Notes: generated by a model not told the origin, from the sequence alone. 64,000 nt of DNA from Excoecaria cochinchinensis (GCA_947683425.1 CANTUQ010000003.1:6855501-6919500), one strand, 5' to 3'; counted from the first letter of the stretch, positions 45,501-57,939 are shown. Numbers and translations are program-made.

Positions 45501-46552
45501 AATTAAGAATCGACAAATCTTAATTTATGTTCTATTCAAATAAGCCAATACTCAAGACAACACTGCCAACGAATCAATGAGCCAACAAACATATTATTCA
45601 CATACTGTATTTAATTTAAAATCACTCTTAATAAATTTTAACTTATGGAAAAATCACATAGAAAAGTAAATTTGGTGGCCACATACCAATTTTTTGCTAT
45701 TTTTGGTCCCGTCACCGTCGCCGGAGCCTCACCGGAGTCTCGCCGGAGCTCCACCGGAGGCACCACCGGAAGGAAGCTCGACGCCTCGGGGTTCCTTTTT
45801 CTGGTGATCATGCGCCGAAAACGCCCTCCATTTCGCCGGAATCGTCGTCGGTAGGTTCGATTTTCTTCTCCTCCGATCTACTCGTCGCCGACGATTGAGG
45901 GAGATCCACGGCCACTGGAAGCTTCGCCTTGCCGCCGTGAGTCCAGTCGCACCGCTCGTGTCGCCTCTCGCCGTCGGAGCTCGCCGAAAAACGCTGAGGA
46001 AGCTTCAGTTCCTCTCTCGCTCTCCTGGACTGATGCCGCCGCGAACCGGAGGTAGACGCCACGGAACGGCTTTGCCGTGTGCGTCGGTCCGATTGCCACC
46101 CCGATCGCCGTCCGGCTGTGCCTTCCGCCGCTTCCTCTCCCTCTCTTCCTCTCTCTCTTTCCTTCGATCTCTTCCCCGTTCTGCCTCCATACCCAGTGTT
46201 TCCTTTTCTTTTCCTATTTCTCCTGATACCCACTAATTCTAACTTATTTTACTCTCCCTTATTTAGTTAATTTAGACCACAAGAAATATTTTCATATGTA
46301 AAAAAAAATATTTATTTGTATATCTAATACTATTTATTATTTTATCTTTGGTTTAATATTTCCTCATCCATTTACATGTAATATGCGTTACACACACATA
46401 CATATATGCATATATCAAAAATTATTTGAATAATTAAATTACATAGCTTTAATGAAAAATTCCACTCTCATGCGTCAAAATTAACATTTGACGAATTTTT
46501 TTTAGCCTGTCAAGTTATTAAATAAAAACACTAAAATTTTTGGGGCGTTACA
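42518..46552 (-). mobile_element. Element S: 4035-bp probable solo LTR (Del/Tekay-like)
   Basis: TGTAACACCC at the left and GGGGCGTTACA at the right are inverted termini with TG...CA ends, flanked by perfect AGACA duplications. There is no PBS, PPT, gag or pol and no internal long repeat, so it is best read as a solo LTR left by recombination. A CCGG-rich part and a GA-rich part (45700-46200) read in promoter-leader order on the minus strand, which gives the suggested orientation. Confidence 0.7.
43745..43850. repeat. 54-bp tandem duplication inside S
   Basis: CAGAAGTAGGACCATCATTG followed by GCCTACTAAAA occurs twice, 54 bp apart (43755 and 43809). Confidence 0.85.
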
Positions 46553-46557
46553 AGACA

Positions 46558-46637
46558 GGTATCATGGGCTGGATAGGAGAGTCAAGGAAGAGCGAAACCT
46601 TCTGACTGATGAGTTTATGAGCAATAATAATAAATAA
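46558..46637 (+). pseudogene. Element E gag fragment, after S
   Basis: RYHGLDRRVKEERNLLTDEFM continues the gag frame of 42471-42517 and matches D's YHGLDRRTKEDWDLLTEEF. It then ends in an AAT run and a stop; the rest of gag is deleted. Confidence 0.8.
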
Positions 46638-46639
46638 AA

Positions 46640-47880
46640 CACATGCATTTTGTCTCATGTGTAATTCTTTTTATAACCCGTGCACTCTGTATATAAAATT
46701 GCCTGTATCATAATTTATGAATATAAATATAACACGTTTGTCATGTATGCACATAATAATGCTTGTCGCAATACATACATATTAACATTCTTTATGACAG
46801 CAATTGTGCGCCATTATCTGTATATACAGCATACATCATCAGATGTACATATTAACATGCATTATAGCAAGTATAGACATACTGTCCCCGTGACACAAAA
46901 AAAAAAAGAAAAATGAAAAAAAAATCAAATCAAAATAATGCATTCATAATGTATCATAGGATGTACATATCCGTATGCTCACATTACACATGCACATTAA
47001 CATTGTGCCCTGGAACATACATATACTGCTGCATGTCATAGTGTGCACACATTAGCATACTTCATTAGACTAGACATCAAACACAGAAAATACCTTGCAT
47101 TTTTCACATTGTACACCATATCATGAACATGTACTATCATACGTGAATTATGCCATGTACATATAATTTCTTCATCATGCATGTTAGTCATTGTATATAC
47201 CAATGCATGTCTTGCATGCTCATACCATGTAAATACGCATACTTTGTGAATGCTATTTGTTTCGTGCAGACACTTTCATTGCATACCTCGTATTGCACGC
47301 ATACTCCGCTCACTATACACAATCATTCTTAGGCTGTGTCCCATCTCATGTGCATTATTTGTATATATTTTGCACTTCTATATACGTGAGTTTTGCCACT
47401 CCTCGCGACTCATTGGTGCATATTACCATGCTAGGTCGTCTTCACCTTACATCATGTATTTGTATCTTGTCTAAATCATGCCATGTTCACATGTACCATA
47501 TATCATGAACATTCATCCCCATACTGTGCCATAGGTTGTACTCATGCTTTCATCGTATACATGTACATTGCAAAGTTATGCATGCATGTCAATTATCATG
47601 CAGTGTTTACACACATATTATTTTCGCGGGTGTTTTACACAGACACATCTTTGCACATATTTCATGTACGCGTTTTTATACAAATATTTTTACACATGTT
47701 TTGCACATACAGTTCCTTACATGCATTGCTAATATACATGACGCTATTGCATATGCCATTCAATATACATGATTTTTAATGCATGGTTTATGCATATTCA
47801 AAAAAAAGAGTTTTTGTGCCTACACGATTTTTGTGCATATACATTTTTGATAGAATAAAAATATTTTTGTGTTAAGCTAT
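46640..47880 (+). other. E noncoding tract rich in CATGCA / ACATATAC
   Basis: This 1.2 kb has alternating purine-pyrimidine character, full of TGCATG, ACATGTAC and CATATAC words. No homology to gag-pol and no credible gene are seen. Similar tracts are at 49680-50390, 56540-56980 and 60060-60470. Confidence 0.6.
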
Positions 47881-49680
47881 ATCCTAAAATGCTGACATGT
47901 TTGCACCTCATTAAGGTACCTCTGATTCACGGTTTGACTCTGCCTAAGTAGTTCTTAGTTATGAATGGATTTGATTTTAACTCTAGAAATCTGAGTTTCA
48001 TTCCACTTTGAATTAAGTAAGAGGTATATATGTTTGGTCTTTAAGAGATAGATCACGTGAAAATATTTGACTATATCATGTAATGTCTAAATTCCGAGCA
48101 CTTTTGGCCTGTTTTGAAAACAAAACTGAAAAAACTAGTTGCAATTAGGGGATTGGATGAAAACTCACTAAGAGCACTAGAACCTTTCCGATTACCCGTC
48201 AAAGCGACCCCTGGATAAAGCTGAATCTAGAAAATGATTTAGGCAACTATTTCTTTATATAGCTCTCTAAATGATCAATTCCTACCCTTATTTTACAATC
48301 GCTTGATAGCCCCTTGAGCCTTTATTTTGGTATGCTAAACGCGTGCCAGTTTTGTTGTTATATACATTAAAACTACCTTTCGCCTAAAATGATTTTGGCT
48401 TCCTCTTAGAAGAATGGCCGCTCTAGTAAAGATGGATGCACATTACGATATTCTCTTGAGCTATCAAAAATTGTCCCAGCAAAAGTGGGTTTACACTTCT
48501 GAAAGAGATTTTTAATCGTTGATGATCTTTGAGGCTTGACCATTTGCAATCCTTTGGGCCATCAAAAATTCACCCTGATAAGAATGGGTCTGCACTTCGA
48601 GAATAAAATTTCAATCATCGATATTTTTTTTGGGGTTACCAAAAATTGCCCTGATGAAAATGGATTTACACTTTGGGGAAAAGAGCCTCAATTTTTGACA
48701 ATTCTTTGAGCTATCAATAATCACCCTGGTAAGGATGGGTTTACCCCTTGAAAAATTTTCAATCATTGATAATCTTTGGGCTACACTTTTGGAAAGAGGT
48801 TTGAATCATCGATAAACCTTTTGTGTAGTTAAAGACATGAGCTTGCGAAGAGAAAAACAAAAGAAAAAAAATAGAAAAAAAAAACAAGAAGCAAAAAAAA
48901 AAAAAAGAAATTGAAGAAAAAAAAAAGAGAAATTGAAGAAAAAAATTGAAGAAAAAATAGAAGAAAAAAGAAGAAAAAAAAAAGAAAAAAAAAAGAAAAA
49001 TGGTAGGGTCCAAGATAGTACCCCTTGACGAGTTCGATAGCTATTTTTTTTAGCTTAACTTTTATGCTGAGCTTGATGAGATCAAGTATTACCAAATTCA
49101 AATTCAAGAGTATCTAGATAGTATACAATTGGGGTTGGGAATGGTCCTTCCATCCGTCGAATGAACGCTGCGGCCATTTTTCTCTAGCGACCTGATCCTC
49201 CTTTGATAGCCAATTACCTAAGCTTAATATTACAACCAAAGTAAGACCTATTGATTCTTGGTTTGGCCTTATCTAACTAGCGGAGATGACCTTCTAGTAA
49301 GGTTTGGTACGTAGGAAGAGGCGTATGGTGTCTCTTGAGCTTCAAGCGGGAAGCCACGAGTGCATTTGCATTCGAGTTGAGTCTTGTACTCGACAATGCA
49401 ACTAGAATTTGCTTTCTAGTGATGAAAAACTCTGTTTTGGCCTTTGCACATACACACAGAGATCGCATGGTATGCCTCGTATTCACATGCTGATTTAGTA
49501 AACATCGATACTTACGTGTTTACTTTCTTGCACTTCATTGGGAATGACTCCCGAATTCTTTTGCTAAGATTGAATCAGTTGAGAATGTGGTTCATTCAAT
49601 ATGCTCAAAGGCAGTTAGAAACTCGAGTTTGAGGTACCTAATAGGTTGCACTCATTTTACAATCTTGGGGTATTTCTTAT
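47881..49680 (+). other. E noncoding region shared with C
   Basis: Homologous to C 58230-59180, e.g. GGATTGGATGAAAACTCACT and AGCTTCAAGCGGGAAGCCACGA. It contains four or so units of a degenerate repeat (GGGCTATCAAAAATTGCCC, GGATGGGTTTACACTT) at 48440-48830. No gene. Confidence 0.65.
48838..49005 (+). repeat. Purine-only GAAA/GAAAA tract
   Basis: About 165 bases almost free of pyrimidines. C has a shorter version at 58735-58790. The reverse-strand open frames (poly-Phe) are artefacts. Confidence 0.85.
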
Positions 49681-50390
49681 CACTACCCATGAAAATGATA
49701 CTTTGCGTACACTCCCAACAATATTCTTTGTACATATGCTTTTTGCAAATGTTTTTACACACAATTGTAGCAAATATTTTCAATAAATAGTTTTACATGT
49801 ACAATTCTTGGTGAATGTCTTCCGGTATAAGAGCTTTTGCGAATACATTTCATAAGTGCTTTTGACGCATGTGCCTCTTTATGGGCATATCCTTTGCCAG
49901 CATCTTGCATCCACATTTTTCGCATGCATTCAATACACATATATGTGATTTTTCCTACATATGTTTCATACACATAGTTGTATGTGCACACATCGCACAC
50001 ACCCAATTCCTTACATAGCTTTCATGTATATAACATATCCCACCTGTCTTTGCATATGATTTTTTACATCTATGCCGATGAATGACTCTTTACCACATGC
50101 ATGATCATTTGCATGCATGGTCATTTGCACATAGTTTGCATACATAATCCCCTTGTATATATTTATCATGCATGAACTTTTGCATGTCCTTCTCATTCAT
50201 GATCATTTGCAAACACGTTAGAATAACGATTCTTAGCACATGTTCCATAATCTTTCACATGGATATAAGCCATTGGCATATATGACATATCATAGTCCTT
50301 TACATGTCATTTAATGAATGCATAGCCTTTCACATGCATTCCATGCATACATGGTGTCCAACGCACACTAGATAGTATACATCAGTCCCA
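49681..50390 (+). other. Second CATGCA-rich noncoding tract of E
   Basis: Many CATGCATG, TTTGCATG and CACATAT words; no gene seen. Confidence 0.55.
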
Positions 50391-50399
50391 CATAGATAA

Positions 50400-50765
50400 A
50401 CTGACGCTTCCAAAGCCCTCTCAAGAGGCAAATCTCTAAACCCTCTCAAAAGGCGAACTTCCAAAGCCTTCTCAAAAGGCAATTCTCAAGCCCTCTGAAA
50501 AGGCGATTCTTAATCAACCAAAATTTCTAAGTCCTTCGAGGGGGCAAGGCAAAATCTAAAAGTCCTTTGAGGAGGCACAATCTCAAAGTCCTCTGAAGGG
50601 GCAAAATTTCTAAGTCCTCCGAGGGGGCAAGGCAAAATCTAAAAGTCCTTTGAGGAGGCACAATCTCAAAGTCCTTTGAGGAGGCACAATTTCTAAGTCC
50701 TCTGAGGAAGCAAAAATCTGAAAGTCCTCTGAGGAAGCAAAGATCTCAAAGTCCTCTGAGCAGGA
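50400..50765 (+). repeat. Short tandem repeat of about 28 bp in E
   Basis: First CCCTCTCAAAAGGCGA-type units, then AAAGTCCTTTGAGGAGGCACAATCT-type units, about a dozen in total. Unrelated to D's repeat. Confidence 0.75.
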
Positions 50766-51289
50766 AAGCAAGCCTATTCATGCATGCCATACCGGAGGGA
50801 AGCAGGTAAGTTTTTCTATCATAAGATGTACGATCACACACATCACACAAAAGTGTACAAAATTCGAATTCGAATGTATATATATATTTTGCACACATGC
50901 TCCCATACACACAATATTTTGTATATATTGCCATGTACGTGACTCAAGGGAAAGGCCCAAATAGAACCCATGCTTAAAGGTGACCCAAATGATGGGTTCA
51001 GCTCAACGTTGTCAGACACTACCCAAAAAAGCAAGCCTATCCACGCTGTGCCGGAGGGGCAATTAGTGAGCATCAAAACCTCCTCGTGAGCATCAAAATC
51101 TCGTTGAACATCAAAGTCTCTCGGTGAGCATCCAAGTCTCCCAGCGAGCATTAACTGACGATAACCCCAATAGGCAGGTGCCGTTACAGGTACGTATCTC
51201 TTTTATAATTTACCCTACAAATTTGCGTCTTCCTTTTTTTTGCAGAAAAAAAAGATAGTTCAAGATAAATATCAGTGATAGAGCAGATC
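50766..51289 (+). other. E spacer with GTGAGCATCAAAA units
   Basis: Includes five short units (GAGCATCAAAATCTC, 51065-51150) and CAGGTACGTATCTC at about 51187. Otherwise no gene or known feature. Confidence 0.5.
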
Positions 51290-52660
51290 GCAACCTGAAC
51301 TGCAGTTAGAGAACACTGCATCTCACAATCGAGGTTGTAGTCAGAGAGCACTGCACCTCACAAGGCAGGACTGCAGTTAGAGAACACTGCATCTCACAAA
51401 TCTAAGTTGCAGTTAGAGAACACCGCTCTTCACATCAAGATCACGGTCAGAGAGTACCTTGTCTCACGGTTCACGCGGCAGCAAGAGAGTGCTACGCACC
51501 TTGCAGACCGGATGGGGGTTAGCAAGGGAACTTCACCAATCGAAGTTGCAGTTAGAGAACACTGCTCTTCACACCGAGATTGTAGCCAGAGAGTGCTACA
51601 TCTCACAGTTCACGCGGCAGCCAGAGAGTGCTACACACCTTGCAGCCGAATGGAGGTTAGCAGATCAGAAAATCGTACTAGCCTAATAGAGGTTAGCAGA
51701 TCAGACTTTATAGTAGCCGGATGGGGTTTAGCTAGAGAATGCCAACAAGCAGAGACTGTGGTCAGAGAGTATCGCTTCTCAACAATCGAAGTTGTAGTTA
51801 GAGAATACTACTTTTCACCTCGAGACTGTGGTTAGAGAGTACCGCTTCTCACCAATCGAAGCTGCAGTTAGAGAAACACTGCTCTTCACACCGAGTTTGT
51901 AGCCAGAGAGCGCTACATCTCTTCAACCCTGCACAAGCCGAGACGAGGCCAGCAGAAGCAGAAGTTGTAGTTAGAGAAACACTGCTCTTCACAGCGGATT
52001 TGTAGTCAGAGAGTGCTACATTTCCTCAGCCCTGCGCAAGCCGAGACGAGGCCAGCAGAAGCAGAAGCTACAGTTAGAGAAACACTGCTCTTCACACCGA
52101 GTTTGTAGCCAGAGAGCGCTACATCTCCTTAACCCTGCGCAAGCCGAGATGAGGCCAGCAGAAGCTGTGATTAGAAAAACACTGCTCTTCACAACGAGAT
52201 TACAGTCAGAGAGTGCTGCATCTCACAAACTCCGTGCAGGCTGAGATGAGGCTAGCAGAACACTGGTGGTAGAATAGACCACAGATCGAGATTATAGTCA
52301 GAGAGTACTGCATCTCACAAACTCCGTGCAGGCCGAGACGAGGCTAGCGGAACACTGGAGGTAGAATAGACCACAGATCAAGATTACAGTCAGAGAGTAC
52401 TGCATCTCACAAACTCCGTGCAAACCGAGACGAGGCTAGTGGAACACTGGTGGTAGAACAAACCACAGATCGAGATTACAGTCAGAGAGTACTACATCTC
52501 ACAAACTCCATGCAGGCCGAGACGAGGCTAGCGGAACACTGGTGGTAGAACAGACCACAGATCGAGATTACAGTCAGAGAGTACTACATCTCACAACCAG
52601 GGTTGTAGTCAGAGAGCACTACATCTCACCAAAGCTACGTGAGCCGAGACGAGGCCAGCA
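51290..52660 (+). repeat. E 3' UTR satellite-like arrays
   Basis: Degenerate units carry GTAGTCAGAGAGYRCTRCATCTCAC and GTTAGAGAACACTGCTCTTCAC. The end (52190-52640) is a cleaner array of about 91-bp units with GAGATTACAGTCAGAGAGTA and AGGCCGAGACGAGGCTAGC. The core is shared with D's repeat read in its sense direction. Confidence 0.8.
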
Positions 52661-52727
52661 GAAATAGGTCGAAACGAGACCGGTAAGGGCACATGTACCT
52701 ACGCAATAAGGTGAGGTCCGGCATCCC

Positions 52728-52811
52728 CAGGTATGTAATTCTCTCTCTTCTTTCTTTGAATTTTGGCTCACCTAGGTGTCTACCACTAGCTTCTCCAAAA
52801 TTTGGGGCAAC
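52728..52811 (+). other. E pre-PPT block and polypurine tract
   Basis: CAGGTATGTA (52728), a CT-rich run, TGAATTTTGGCTCACCTAGG and CCAAAATTTGGGGCAAC end at the LTR start 52812. Confidence 0.75.
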
Positions 52812-54143
52812 TGTAGACACCGGGTCTCGAGTCGGGTTTGATGTCAAAAAGTGATTTTAGGTCCTTAGTAATTCCTCCGAAAAAATAAAAATATATAATA
52901 TAGATTAGGTAGATAAAATTAGAAGTTAATTATTAATGTTGGGTTAATTTAATTTGTTAATATTGTATGTTTAATTAGATAATTAAAATGCATGAAATAT
53001 TAAAGATTAATTAGTTAATATGTGAAGTGTTTAATTAATTAGATAAATTATATGATATATTAAATAGATTAAATATATTAAGATGTAAAATATGTAATGT
53101 AATTAATATGTAATGTTTAATTAATATGTAATGTTTAAATTAATTAATGTGTGTTATTTAATTAAGTTAAAGTAATTAAAAAACTAAAAATGGAGGAAAT
53201 TACCATTATGACCCAAAAACCAACCCTAACTTTAGGGTATAAGAAGAAAAGAATGAAGGGAAATGAGAGGGCTCTCTCTCTCGGCTTGAACAAAAAAAAA
53301 AGAAAGAAAAAGAAATAGAAAAGGAGAGAGAGCAAGAACAGAAGGGCCGGCCATAGAAGAAAGGCAAAAATAAAATAGAAAAGAGAGAGCAGGGATTCAA
53401 AGACCAAGAACAAAGAAAAAGAAAGGAAAATCAAAGAATAGAAGTAGAAAGAAGAAGAGAGGAACAGCAGCCACAGACCAAGCGACGCCGGAAAAAGGGA
53501 AAAGAGAGAGGGAGGAGGCGAGGCCTCCGCCGGCCACCCACCATGCCGGAACGGCACACGCGCCCCACCGGCGTGCTCCCGGAAGCAGGGCGATCCAGCC
53601 GGCATCCACCGGCCTCCATCACTCGCCGCCGTTAGGGAGATCGGAGAAGAAGACTCGCGACGCTCCAAGGCGTTTTCTGGCGAGGCGGCGCTTCCTTCCG
53701 GCGAGCTCCTCGAGCGGCGATCTACCTTCCGGCATAGGTGGTGTCGACCACCTCTCTTCCGGCGAAGCTCCGGCGACCGGTAAGTCTTTTTCCTTTTTTA
53801 TATATTTATTTATTATTATTATTAATATTATTAATATTATTATTATTATTTATATTTATTTATTATTCTGTTTTAATATTATTAATATTATTAATATTAT
53901 TTATATTTATTTATTATTCTGTTTTAATATTATTAATATTATTATTATTATTATTTATTATTATTATTTATTTTCTATTTATTAATATTATTGTTAATAT
54001 TATTATTATTGTTTATTATTAATATTGAGATTATATTATCATTATATTTATTTAGTATTATTTGTTTATTATTAATATTGAGATTATATTATTTTATTGT
54101 TGATATTATGATTATTATGATATTATTATTATTCTGTTTTTTA

Positions 54144-54174
<31 letters not shown>

Positions 54175-55659
54175 TTATTTATTTTCTGTTTATTAATATT
54201 ATATTATTATCCCTTTTTTATTTTATTTTATTTATTTATTACTAGTATTATTGAGTTATATTATTTTATGTTGTTATTACTATTATTACTATTTTATTAT
54301 TATTGTTATTATTATTATTATGATTATTGTTGTTATAGTACGTTATTACTATTATTATTATTGTTAATATTATAACTATTATATTTATTTATTCTTATTT
54401 AGTTTTCTGTTTTTATATTTATTTTACTAATATTAATTTTATGCTATTGCTAGTATTATTATTATTATCATTATTTTATCCATTCATAATTACTATCATT
54501 ATTTTATGTTTATTTATTATTCATTATTATTTTATGACATTATTATTAGCATCATTATTTTTATTGACATTAGTCATTTTAATCGTCATTTGTGCTTTTA
54601 TATTCATTGACTCTCAATTTATTTCATTCAATTATTTATTTAATTATTTATTCATTTACTTATCATTTAATTTAATCCTTTATTCAATCATTCATTTGTT
54701 TGTTTATTTATTCAATTGTTTATTTATTCACGATTAACAAATATCATTTTTCTATTTTGACTTCAATGCGGAAGGCATGTGGTTTTTCTAAGAAGTATGG
54801 GCGGAACAGGTAAATTAGGATGAATTAATTTATTTATTCAAAAAATATGTAATTACTATTTTATTTTATTTTATGTATTTGTGGTCTGTAATAATAAAAT
54901 GATTTTCGACCGCTCTTAAAAAGAACCACCACAAATATGTTTTATACTAAATCGAATATTTGTTAACAAAACTGGACCAACGTCCTCGTTTTCATACCAA
55001 ACTAAAAGATCTAAACCGATTTGAGAATTCTATACTTTTTTGTAAAATGAATATTTGGGAACCAACGTTCCCATCTAAATGAATAACCCATTTTATGCAT
55101 GTATTGCACTCTTTGCAATGAGGGTTGTATTCTGCCCTTAGTATTATTGTAATTTTATTTTATGCTTTTTACGCTTTAATTCTATTTTATCTTACGCTCT
55201 TAAATGGATAAATGCGCCTTCGATTAATTGCATCGTGTGGAGAGAGAGCGAATTTATGATAATTAAAATTTCATCCTAAAATAATCGAGGTAGAAATAGA
55301 TGAGAAATCCCGAACCCAGCTCTGGTCTTTGGGCTCAAAAAGGCTAGAGGTCTACCCTCCAAGACACCTTTTTATGCCACGAGACTTTAGCGCTAATCCT
55401 AGGCTCCTTAGGGCGAGAGGTTTACCTTCCAAGACCCCTCTGGCTGGCCCAAAATGGATACTAAGCACAGTCTTAGGCTCTCCGAGGCGAGAGAAACTTT
55501 CCCAATGTTCTATTGGGTGGCGACTCCATGAAATCTCCTTGTTGCCCAACATAGACGCACTTGCGATTTATTGCAAGCTGCCAACAGACCCACAAATGCC
55601 CCGATCGCCTTCGAGCGGGTGGTCCCATGGGCGGCCGCGGGGATTCGACGCGCGTCACA
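52812..55659 (+). repeat. 3' LTR of element E (2848 bp)
   Basis: Starts TGTAGACACCGGGTC, ends GCGCGTCACA. Features mirror the 5' copy: donor-like GTAAGT 53780-53785, ATT-rich region, hairpin 55501-55517 and TGGCGACTCCA 55518-55528. Its terminal sequence matches A/D's LTR end better than the 5' copy does. Confidence 0.9.
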
Positions 55660-55846
55660 ACCTGCCTTATGATACCCAATAGGTTATCTCGTAGGTTGAT
55701 TGCCAACAACGGAATAGGGGTAATTCCCTATCCATTGTAAAACGATCGGCTTTCATGAGTTCTAACGAACCTCCATCTGGTCTCGAGTCTTAAAAGCAAA
55801 CTTTTGAGAATGACCCGGATGTCGAGCGGGGTTCGCGTGCATCACA
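55660..55846 (+). repeat. Element C 5' LTR tail
   Basis: Starts with the duplicated ACCTG and continues the U5 interrupted at 38658 (...GATACCTG + CCTTATGATACCC), ending GTGCATCACA next to the PBS. Confidence 0.85.
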
Positions 55847-55847
55847 G

Positions 55848-55865
55848 TGGCGACTCCGCTGGGGA
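55848..55865 (+). other. Primer-binding site of element C
   Basis: TGGCGACTCCGCTGGGGA, one base after the LTR. It is probably the exact complement of plant tRNA-Arg 3' sequence; the other elements have A for G at position 11. Confidence 0.85.
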
Positions 55866-57088
55866 TATCTTGAGATTTTACTCCAAAAGTACCTTTGGCT
55901 AATCTAATGTAAATGGGTTTAGGGTCAAGAAATTTTATCTCTTTTCAAAACATTGCATTGCATACATTAGAGCCTTAAAACTACGCCAGTTGGTCCCTTA
56001 TTTTACTCCGGTGCATTCCTAAAGCGCAACCCTACTTTCACTCATTGTAGGGAAGTGTTCGGGATAATCACTAGCCCCAGCCTTGTACCATCAATTATAT
56101 ATCAAATGGAGACCTGATCGGTCGTTATGCTCGCGATGAGCTAGACCCATTAGCAGGGACCATGCTTAGGTAGACCTAAAGTAACACCACCCTTGACTAA
56201 AGCTCATGTAATAGCAATAGAAACCTCCACTAGGTGATATGTACCCTAACAATGTGCTTACTATGTGGGCACTTATATATTGAACAAATTTAAAAGTATT
56301 AATTGGATATTCATCAAAGGCTCTCATACCCCAGTGGGTTCATTTTTAGTTTATTTGAAAGATCCAAATATATAAAGGCCAAAATCCATATGCATATGCT
56401 TTAAATTAAGAGTGTTATGCTGCCAGTCTCTCACCATGCACCATACGTGCCCATTAGGTTCCTTGTTAACCCATGGTCAGGCCTACCTAGAAAAGAGACT
56501 GCACAAGTGTGGGAGTGATAAGGTTGAAAAGATCTATCTGCTTGCATGTAGTTATGGATGTTGCATAGCATGTTCATGCATCGTGTGTCATTCATGCATG
56601 CCAAAATATACAATTTCATTTCATGTGAATACGCTATATTCTGTCCATATAATTTTCATAAAAAGAAAAGAAAGAAAAACATGTACATGTCACCTTATGT
56701 GTGTACATCCTATTCGGTGCCTATAGTTTTCATGAGTATCATTCAATGTATAATTTTTTCCATGTATCACATGTATCATTGTAATATCTTGATCTTTCAG
56801 CATGATCATGCATTACATGTCATTCATGGACATAAAAGCATATGCATTTCATTTGGTGTGTGTACATTTTATCCTGTGTATATAATATATCACATGTACA
56901 AATTGTCCTGGGTACAAAATTTTTTCATGCATTGCATGCATCATCCTAACCCCTCTACAGTTCAGCCATCATAAACCATCTGCCTAAGTGGTTTTGGGGT
57001 TCCGACAGTCACCTAATTAAAGAGCCTTCTATCTATAGAGCTAGGATAAGGATCAAAGGTCGGTTAATAGAAACTCAAATATTCGAAG
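55866..57088 (+). other. Element C leader
   Basis: Homologous in its first half to the A/D/E leaders, with CTGATCGG at 56114-56121 and a GCAGGGACCATGCTTAGGTAG block. 56540-56980 is CATGCA-rich. No gene. Confidence 0.65.
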
Positions 57089-57858
57089 ATGGCCAATTTT
57101 CCACAACAAACTGAAGAGATTTGTGCCCTAATTGCCCAAGAGATAGACGGAAGGCTTGAAAAACTTGAAAAGAGGTTGTTGTCCATGGTCAAGGAAAGAA
57201 TGGATGCCATGGCCCTCATTCTTCAAGCTCAGTTTATAGCAACTACTCTTAACTAAGATGAGCCGACCACAATTGAAAGGGCTGATGCAGCAATGGTCCC
57301 ATGTTTCCATCCACTTTCTAGCCTAAAGGCAGGGTGCTGCTTAATTCACCAGTCGGGCAAGTAAGAAAGGTAAAAGGACCAGAGCCTTTACAATCAATAG
57401 GCCTTCCCAGTTCCCTAAGCAAGAAATATAAACTAGTTGGTCTTGAAGAAGAAATTATGAAATCTAAGCTTGCAACTATCCAGGCACCTCTCAATAAGAC
57501 TACTACTGACCCTGCAAGTCTAGGAGTTGGTTGCAGTGATGATAACAGTGGTACCCGAAGGACAGAAAACGTATCAACAACTGGATCAGCTCAAAGGCAT
57601 TATTCTAATTTTAGCAAACCCTTGTCTTAGGTTCTTAAGAGACTGATCAAGGAAGGGATACTACAACCACTCCCTGCTAAGCCTGCTAGAAGTCAAGGTC
57701 ATCCCGATCATAAGGTAAATCAATATTGTGTCTTCCACTAGCACACTAGGCATTTGACAGACCATTGCTGGACTTTAAGGCACTGGGTTCAACACCTTAT
57801 TAACAATGAGTAGATCTCTAACCCAGAAAAGCAAAAGGGAAAGAATAAAATGGATTAA
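57089..57858 (+). pseudogene. Element C gag (decayed, internally deleted)
   Basis: ATG at 57089 starts MANFPQQTEEICALIAQEID, matching D's MANSPRGEDATRAMIAEEV. A coiled-coil-like stretch follows. The middle gag core is missing. The C-terminal part is present: AQRHYSNFSKPLS, VLKRLIKEGILQPLPAKPA and YCVFH.HTRHLTDHCWTLRHW (a finger with its Cys/His kept). TAG codons replace D's Trp in SWVLRRL and Gln in FHQH and KQIS. Confidence 0.7.
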
Positions 57859-57939
57859 GTGCCCAAATGGGAAAGGTGGACGATCCCCGAGTATGACAAT
57901 GAACCATTTGACTATGACATCAGTACTGGCTGAAAATAA

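Larger units (their letters stand above)
38659..55659 (+). mobile_element. Element E: 17.0-kb non-autonomous LTR element (Tat-related, LARD-like)
   Basis: Two similar LTRs (38659-41521 and 52812-55659), a tRNA-Arg-type PBS, a leader homologous to A/D/C, a gag fragment, a long noncoding interior, tandem repeats and a PPT lie between perfect ACCTG duplications. No RT, RNase H or integrase is present. S (4035 bp) interrupts gag. Without S the interior is about 7.25 kb. It shares U5 sequence and satellite motif with D, suggesting D's family as its enzyme source. Confidence 0.9.

Noticed and set aside
45645..46236. ORFs on both strands in S
   Set aside because: GC-rich LTR leader; open on both strands in several frames, with no homology recognised.
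49277..49790. Short ORFs with apparent Cys/His residues after E's purine tract
   Set aside because: No RT, RNase H or integrase motif; the same region in C is non-coding and indels break the frames.
55848..55865. tRNA-Arg-like sequence
   Set aside because: Only the 3' 18 bases match; it is a primer-binding site, not a tRNA gene.
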